In this document: piece after piece, positions 14,208 to 16,812 of the stretch
Numbering within the stretch: position 1 is the stretch's first letter
How the letters are laid out: every line of letters begins with the position of its first letter
Assembly (NCBI GenBank): GCA_020024645.1
Contig: JAHHTN010000039.1
Coordinates: 1-16,812, forward strand
From: Faecalimonas sp.
GTDB lineage: Bacteria; Bacillota; Clostridia; Lachnospirales; Lachnospiraceae
Length of the DNA stretch: 16,812 nucleotides
Reading direction: 5' to 3'
Made by a program: the position numbers and the translations under genes
Notes under the pieces: model-generated
What the model saw: the letters and a program-made list of their open reading frames with translations, nothing else
The model's database searches: none
What the model was told of the DNA's origin: nothing

Positions 14208-14244
14208 AAAGCGGTGTCAAGAAAAAACACTTGACACTGCTTTC
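14208..14244 (+). terminator. Terminator of the protease gene
   Basis: AAAGCGGTGTCAAG (14208-14221) pairs with CTTGACACTGCTTT (14230-14243), 14 pairs with one G-U, around an A-rich eight-base loop. The right arm contains TTGACA, the -35 box of the next promoter. Confidence 0.75.
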
Positions 14245-14259
14245 GATATGAGCTATTAT
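14231..14259 (+). promoter_or_regulatory. Sigma-A promoter of the ylxM-ffh operon
   Basis: A consensus TTGACA (14231-14236) is 17 bases from TATTAT (14254-14259); TATACT at 14257-14262 is an alternative -10 with a 20-base gap. The -35 lies within the protease terminator. The predicted start, near 14266, leaves a leader of only about 10 bases before the ylxM ATG. Confidence 0.65.
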
Positions 14260-14275
14260 ACTAAAGGTGATGAAA

Positions 14276-14617
14276 ATGAATGACATTTTAGAACAAGCTT
14301 TATTATATGATTTTTATGGTGAATTATTGAATGAACACCAAAAAAATATTTATGAACAATTTGTGCTTGAAGACTTGTCGTTAAGTGAAATTGCATCAAG
14401 TGAAGGAATTAGTAGACAAGGTGTTCATGATTTGATAAAGCGTTGTAATAAGACGTTATCTAGCTATGAAACAAAATTACATTTAGTAGAGAAGTTTTTG
14501 GCAATAAAGGAAAAAGTTCATCAGATTAATGAAGTTTTGGAAGCAGAGCAGACAGAAACAGGAATGTTGATAGAGAGTATTAAAAAAATATCGACAGAAA
14601 TACTAGAGGAGTTATAA
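14276..14617 (+). CDS. ylxM: YlxM, SRP-associated helix-turn-helix protein
   Basis: This 113-residue protein has a sigma-70 region-4-like helix-turn-helix at about residues 35-57 (LSEIASSEGISRQGVHDLIK), preceded by the YlxM N-terminus (LLYDFYGELLNEHQKNIYE) and followed by a long charged helix. YlxM is a Firmicutes accessory of the signal recognition particle, encoded next to ffh; work in streptococci reports binding to SRP RNA and Ffh. Three in-frame starts are close together: GTG at 14267, ATG at 14270 and ATG at 14276. I choose 14276 because AAAGGTGAT then lies upstream and does not overlap the start. The stop is one base before the ffh ATG, so translation is coupled. Confidence 0.92.
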   Translation: MNDILEQALLYDFYGELLNEHQKNIYEQFVLEDLSLSEIASSEGISRQGVHDLIKRCNKTLSSYETKLHLVEKFLAIKEKVHQINEVLEAEQTETGMLIESIKKISTEILEEL

Positions 14618-14618
14618 T

Positions 14619-15968
14619 ATGGCGTTTGATAGTTTAACAGAAAAACTACAAAATGTATTTAAAAATTTAAGAAGTAAAGGACGCCTGACGGAAGATGACG
14701 TAAAGACGGCATTGAGAGAGGTTAAAATGGCTCTTTTAGAGGCGGATGTAAACTTCAAAGTAGTGAAAGGATTTATAAAAGATGTTCAGGAACGTGCCGT
14801 TGGACAGGACGTAATGAATGGATTAAATCCAGGACAAATGGTAATCAAAATTGTAAATGAAGAACTCGTAAAACTTATGGGTTCGGAAACAACGGAGATT
14901 AAATTAGAACCAGGTCAAGCTACAACGGTCATTATGATGGCAGGTCTTCAAGGTGCTGGTAAAACAACAACAACAGCAAAACTTGCGGGAAAATTCAAGT
15001 TAAAAGGAAAGAAACCCTTATTAGTTGCTTGTGATATATATCGTCCAGCGGCGATTAAGCAGTTACAGGTTAACGGAGAAAAACAAGGCGTTGAAGTATT
15101 TGCAATGGGTGATACACATAAGCCCGTGAATATAGCCAAAGCAGCTTTAGAACATGCAACAAAAAATGGAAATAATATTGTGATTTTAGATACGGCAGGT
15201 CGTCTTCATGTTGATGAAGAGATGATGTCGGAATTGCAAGAAATTAAAGAAGCTGTTATTGTACATCAGACAATTTTGGTTGTAGACGCAATGACAGGAC
15301 AAGATGCCGTAAATGTAGCAGGAACGTTTAATGACAAGATTGGAATTGACGGTGTAATTGTTACAAAATTAGACGGTGATACAAGAGGTGGTGCAGCCTT
15401 ATCCATTCGAGCAGTAACGGGTAAGCCAATTCTTTATGTTGGTATGGGTGAAAAATTATCTGATTTAGAGCAGTTTTATCCGGATAGAATGGCATCACGA
15501 ATTTTAGGAATGGGTGATGTTTTGAGTCTTATCGAAAAAGCAAGTGCTGAAATTGATGAAGATAAAGCAAAGCAGATGGCTCAGAAAATGAAGAAAGCTC
15601 AGTTCGATTTTGAAGATTATTTAGAGAGTATGAAGCAGATGAGGAATATGGGTGGTCTATCAAGTATATTAAGCATGATGCCGGGAGTAAAGGGGAACCT
15701 GTTAAAAGACTTGGATTCCGAGGAAAATGAAAAGAAGATGGCTAGAATTGAGGCGATTATTTACTCGATGACAGTAAAAGAACGTCAGAATCCGGATGTT
15801 TTGAATCCATCAAGAAAGCACAGAATTGCGAAAGGTGCAGGAGTGGATATAAGTGAAGTAAACAGATTAGTAAAACAGTTTGAACAATCTAAAAAAATGA
15901 TGAAACAAATGCCGGGATTGATGGGTGGTAAAGGTGGTAAGAAAGGTAAATTTAAATTTCCTTTTTAA
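14619..15968 (+). CDS. ffh: Signal recognition particle protein Ffh (SRP54)
   Basis: This 449-residue GTPase binds signal peptides of nascent membrane proteins and 4.5S/SRP RNA and delivers ribosomes to FtsY at the membrane. The N domain begins MAFDSLTEKLQNVFKNLRSK; the G domain carries the P-loop GLQGAGKTT (from residue 109), DTAGRLHVDEE, TKLDGDTRGGAALS (from 249) and the closing GMGEKLSDLEQFYPDR; the Met-rich M domain includes MKQMRNMGGLSSILSMMPG and ends in a Gly/Lys-rich tail. Length and motifs are normal. A GAGGAG inside the end of ylxM supports the ATG at 14619. The order ylxM-ffh-rpsP is standard for Firmicutes. Confidence 0.98.
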   Translation: MAFDSLTEKLQNVFKNLRSKGRLTEDDVKTALREVKMALLEADVNFKVVKGFIKDVQERAVGQDVMNGLNPGQMVIKIVNEELVKLMGSETTEIKLEPGQATTVIMMAGLQGAGKTTTTAKLAGKFKLKGKKPLLVACDIYRPAAIKQLQVNGEKQGVEVFAMGDTHKPVNIAKAALEHATKNGNNIVILDTAGRLHVDEEMMSELQEIKEAVIVHQTILVVDAMTGQDAVNVAGTFNDKIGIDGVIVTKLDGDTRGGAALSIRAVTGKPILYVGMGEKLSDLEQFYPDRMASRILGMGDVLSLIEKASAEIDEDKAKQMAQKMKKAQFDFEDYLESMKQMRNMGGLSSILSMMPGVKGNLLKDLDSEENEKKMARIEAIIYSMTVKERQNPDVLNPSRKHRIAKGAGVDISEVNRLVKQFEQSKKMMKQMPGLMGGKGGKKGKFKFPF

Positions 15969-16005
15969 CACATAGATAAAAGAATTTTAAGAAGAGGTGA
16001 ATGAA

Positions 16006-16251
16006 ATGGCAGTAAAAATTAGATTAAAAAGAATGGGACAGAAAAAAGCTCCTTTTTATCGTATCGTAGTAGCAGATGCTAGATCACCAAGAGATGGTAG
16101 ATTTATCGATGAAATTGGAACATATGATCCAAACCAAAATCCAAGTGTATTCAAAGTAGACGAGGAAGCCGCTAAAAAATGGTTACAAAACGGTGCACAA
16201 CCTACAGAAACAGTTGGGAAAATCTTTAAAGCAGCAGGAATTGAAAAATAA
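16006..16251 (+). CDS. rpsP: 30S ribosomal protein S16
   Basis: This 81-residue S16 of normal length has the family N-terminus MAVKIRLKRMGQKKAPFYRI, then VVADARSPRDGRFIDEIGTY and a C-terminal GAQPTETVGKI. It is a primary assembly protein of the small ribosomal subunit. AAGAGGTGA precedes the ATG at 16006; an in-frame ATG at 15997 lies within that site and is rejected. It sits 37 bases after ffh with no evident terminator between, so it is probably co-transcribed. Confidence 0.98.
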   Translation: MAVKIRLKRMGQKKAPFYRIVVADARSPRDGRFIDEIGTYDPNQNPSVFKVDEEAAKKWLQNGAQPTETVGKIFKAAGIEK

Positions 16252-16274
16252 TCTAAATCGCGGAGGTACGCGTA

Positions 16275-16502
16275 ATGAGAGAATTGGTAGAAGTAATTGC
16301 GAAAGCATTAGTAGATGACCCTGACAGTGTTGTTGTTACAGAAAAGACAGAAGGAAAGACGATTGTAATCGAAGTACACGTGGCAGAATCTGACATGGGT
16401 AAAGTGATTGGAAAACAAGGTCGTATTGCAAAGGCAATTCGTTCTGTTGTAAAAGCAGCAGCTGCAAAAGAAGACAAGAAAGTAGTAGTAGACATCGCAT
16501 AA
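16275..16502 (+). CDS. khpA: KH-domain RNA-binding protein KhpA
   Basis: This is a single-KH-domain protein of 75 residues (MRELVEVIAKALVDDPDSV at the start) with the GxxG RNA-binding loop as GKQG (46-49), followed by RIAKAIRSVVKAAA. KhpA (formerly YlqC) pairs with KhpB/EloR, binds many RNAs and affects cell elongation and division in streptococci. The location between rpsP and rimM is the conserved one. GCGGAGG precedes the ATG at 16275. The stop codon sits in the loop of a hairpin. Confidence 0.96.
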   Translation: MRELVEVIAKALVDDPDSVVVTEKTEGKTIVIEVHVAESDMGKVIGKQGRIAKAIRSVVKAAAAKEDKKVVVDIA

Positions 16503-16514
16503 GCGGTGTCTATT
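16487..16514 (+). other. Hairpin spanning the khpA stop codon
   Basis: Bases 16487-16498 pair with 16503-16514 in a 12-pair stem (core AGACATCGC with GCGGTGTCT, G-U wobbles included) around the loop ATAA, which holds the TAA stop. There is no T-run, so it is unlikely to be a strong terminator. It may be a stabilising or processing structure between khpA and rimM. Confidence 0.5.
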
Positions 16515-16544
16515 TGTAACTTAATGCTAATAAAAGGAGAGCAT

Positions 16545-16812
16545 ATGGAAAAATTATTGCAAGTGGGAGTGATATCTTCGACACATGGTGTACGTGGAGA
16601 AGTAAAAGTGTTTCCAACAACTGATGATATGAATCGTTTTAAGAAATTAAAACAGGTTATCCTTGACACCGGAAAAGAAAAAATGATTTTAGAAGTGCAA
16701 GGTGTAAAATTCTTTAAACAGTTTGCAATTTTGAAATTTAAGGGAATAGACAATATAAATGATATTGAAAAATATAAAGGTAAAAGCCTTTTTGTTGATA
16801 GAGAACATGCAG
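16545..16812 (+). CDS. rimM: Ribosome maturation factor RimM, 3' edge partial
   Basis: The first 89 codons are visible before the window ends. They read MEKLLQVGVISSTHGVRGEV, then KVFPTTDDMNRFKKLK and FKGIDNINDIEKYKGKSLFV, matching the RimM N-terminal barrel; the C-terminal PRC-barrel domain lies beyond the edge. RimM helps assemble the 30S head around S19. AAAAGGAGA precedes the ATG at 16545. In related genomes trmD and rplS usually follow. Confidence 0.95.
   Translation, partial: MEKLLQVGVISSTHGVRGEVKVFPTTDDMNRFKKLKQVILDTGKEKMILEVQGVKFFKQFAILKFKGIDNINDIEKYKGKSLFVDREHA

Noticed and set aside
1..16812. Mobile elements, CRISPR arrays, tRNA or rRNA genes, riboswitches
   Set aside because: No transposase or integrase motif, no spaced direct-repeat array, no cloverleaf or rRNA-like stretch and no known riboswitch core were found on either strand.

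Overview
The window looks like a chromosomal stretch from an AT-rich, low-GC Gram-positive anaerobe of the Clostridia, most likely Lachnospiraceae. The reasons are very strong AGGAGG-type ribosome binding sites, the ylxM-ffh-rpsP-khpA-rimM gene order, a TPR/DUF4037/DUF4125 protein, a Cys/Gly-rich 'high-cysteine' small protein, and a GlcT/HPr/EI/EIIA/EIICB sugar transport operon. The family assignment rests on remembered protein signatures, not on a search. I see no rRNA, tRNA, CRISPR array, insertion sequence or phage gene, and no stretch over 300 bases is without a gene.

Layout. Positions 1-2374 hold the nearly complete 3' part of a TPR-nucleotidyltransferase(DUF4037)-DUF4125 fusion, which contains a strong internal ribosome binding site exactly at the last domain boundary. 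A shared bidirectional terminator separates it from a convergent YbiT-type ABC-F ATPase (2428-4065, minus). A patatin-like phospholipase (4249-5103, plus) is divergent from the ABC-F gene and converges on a minus-strand block: a TruA-like protein with Asp-to-Glu at the catalytic position, then two translationally coupled conserved-looking small proteins of unknown function. A 43-residue miniprotein gene (6823-6954) is divergent from that block.

Positions 7026-12101 are a self-contained phosphotransferase operon: promoter, RNA antiterminator (RAT) overlapping a terminator, a GlcT-type antiterminator protein, HPr, enzyme I, glucose-family EIIA, a hairpin, and an EIICB resembling the N-acetylglucosamine permeases NagP/NagE. 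The general PTS enzymes and the sugar-specific ones share one transcript, and the antiterminator protein appears to act on its own leader. HPr lacks the regulatory Ser46 (Arg instead) and the antiterminator lacks one of the four PRD histidines (Gln206), so control seems to depend on the phosphorelay through His residues and not on HPr kinase.

Downstream are cutC (12135-12878), a 77-residue cysteine-rich protein with a duplicated hydrophobic CCGG unit (minus), a divergent intracellular-type subtilisin protease (13295-14206), and the signal-recognition/ribosome-assembly operon ylxM-ffh-rpsP-khpA-rimM. The ylxM promoter -35 box lies inside the protease terminator hairpin, and rimM runs off the right edge.

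The most noteworthy items are the internal start in the DUF4037/DUF4125 fusion, the coherently one-sided ATP sites of the ABC-F protein, the TruA-like Asp-to-Glu change, and the autoregulated PTS leader combined with altered HPr and PRD control residues.
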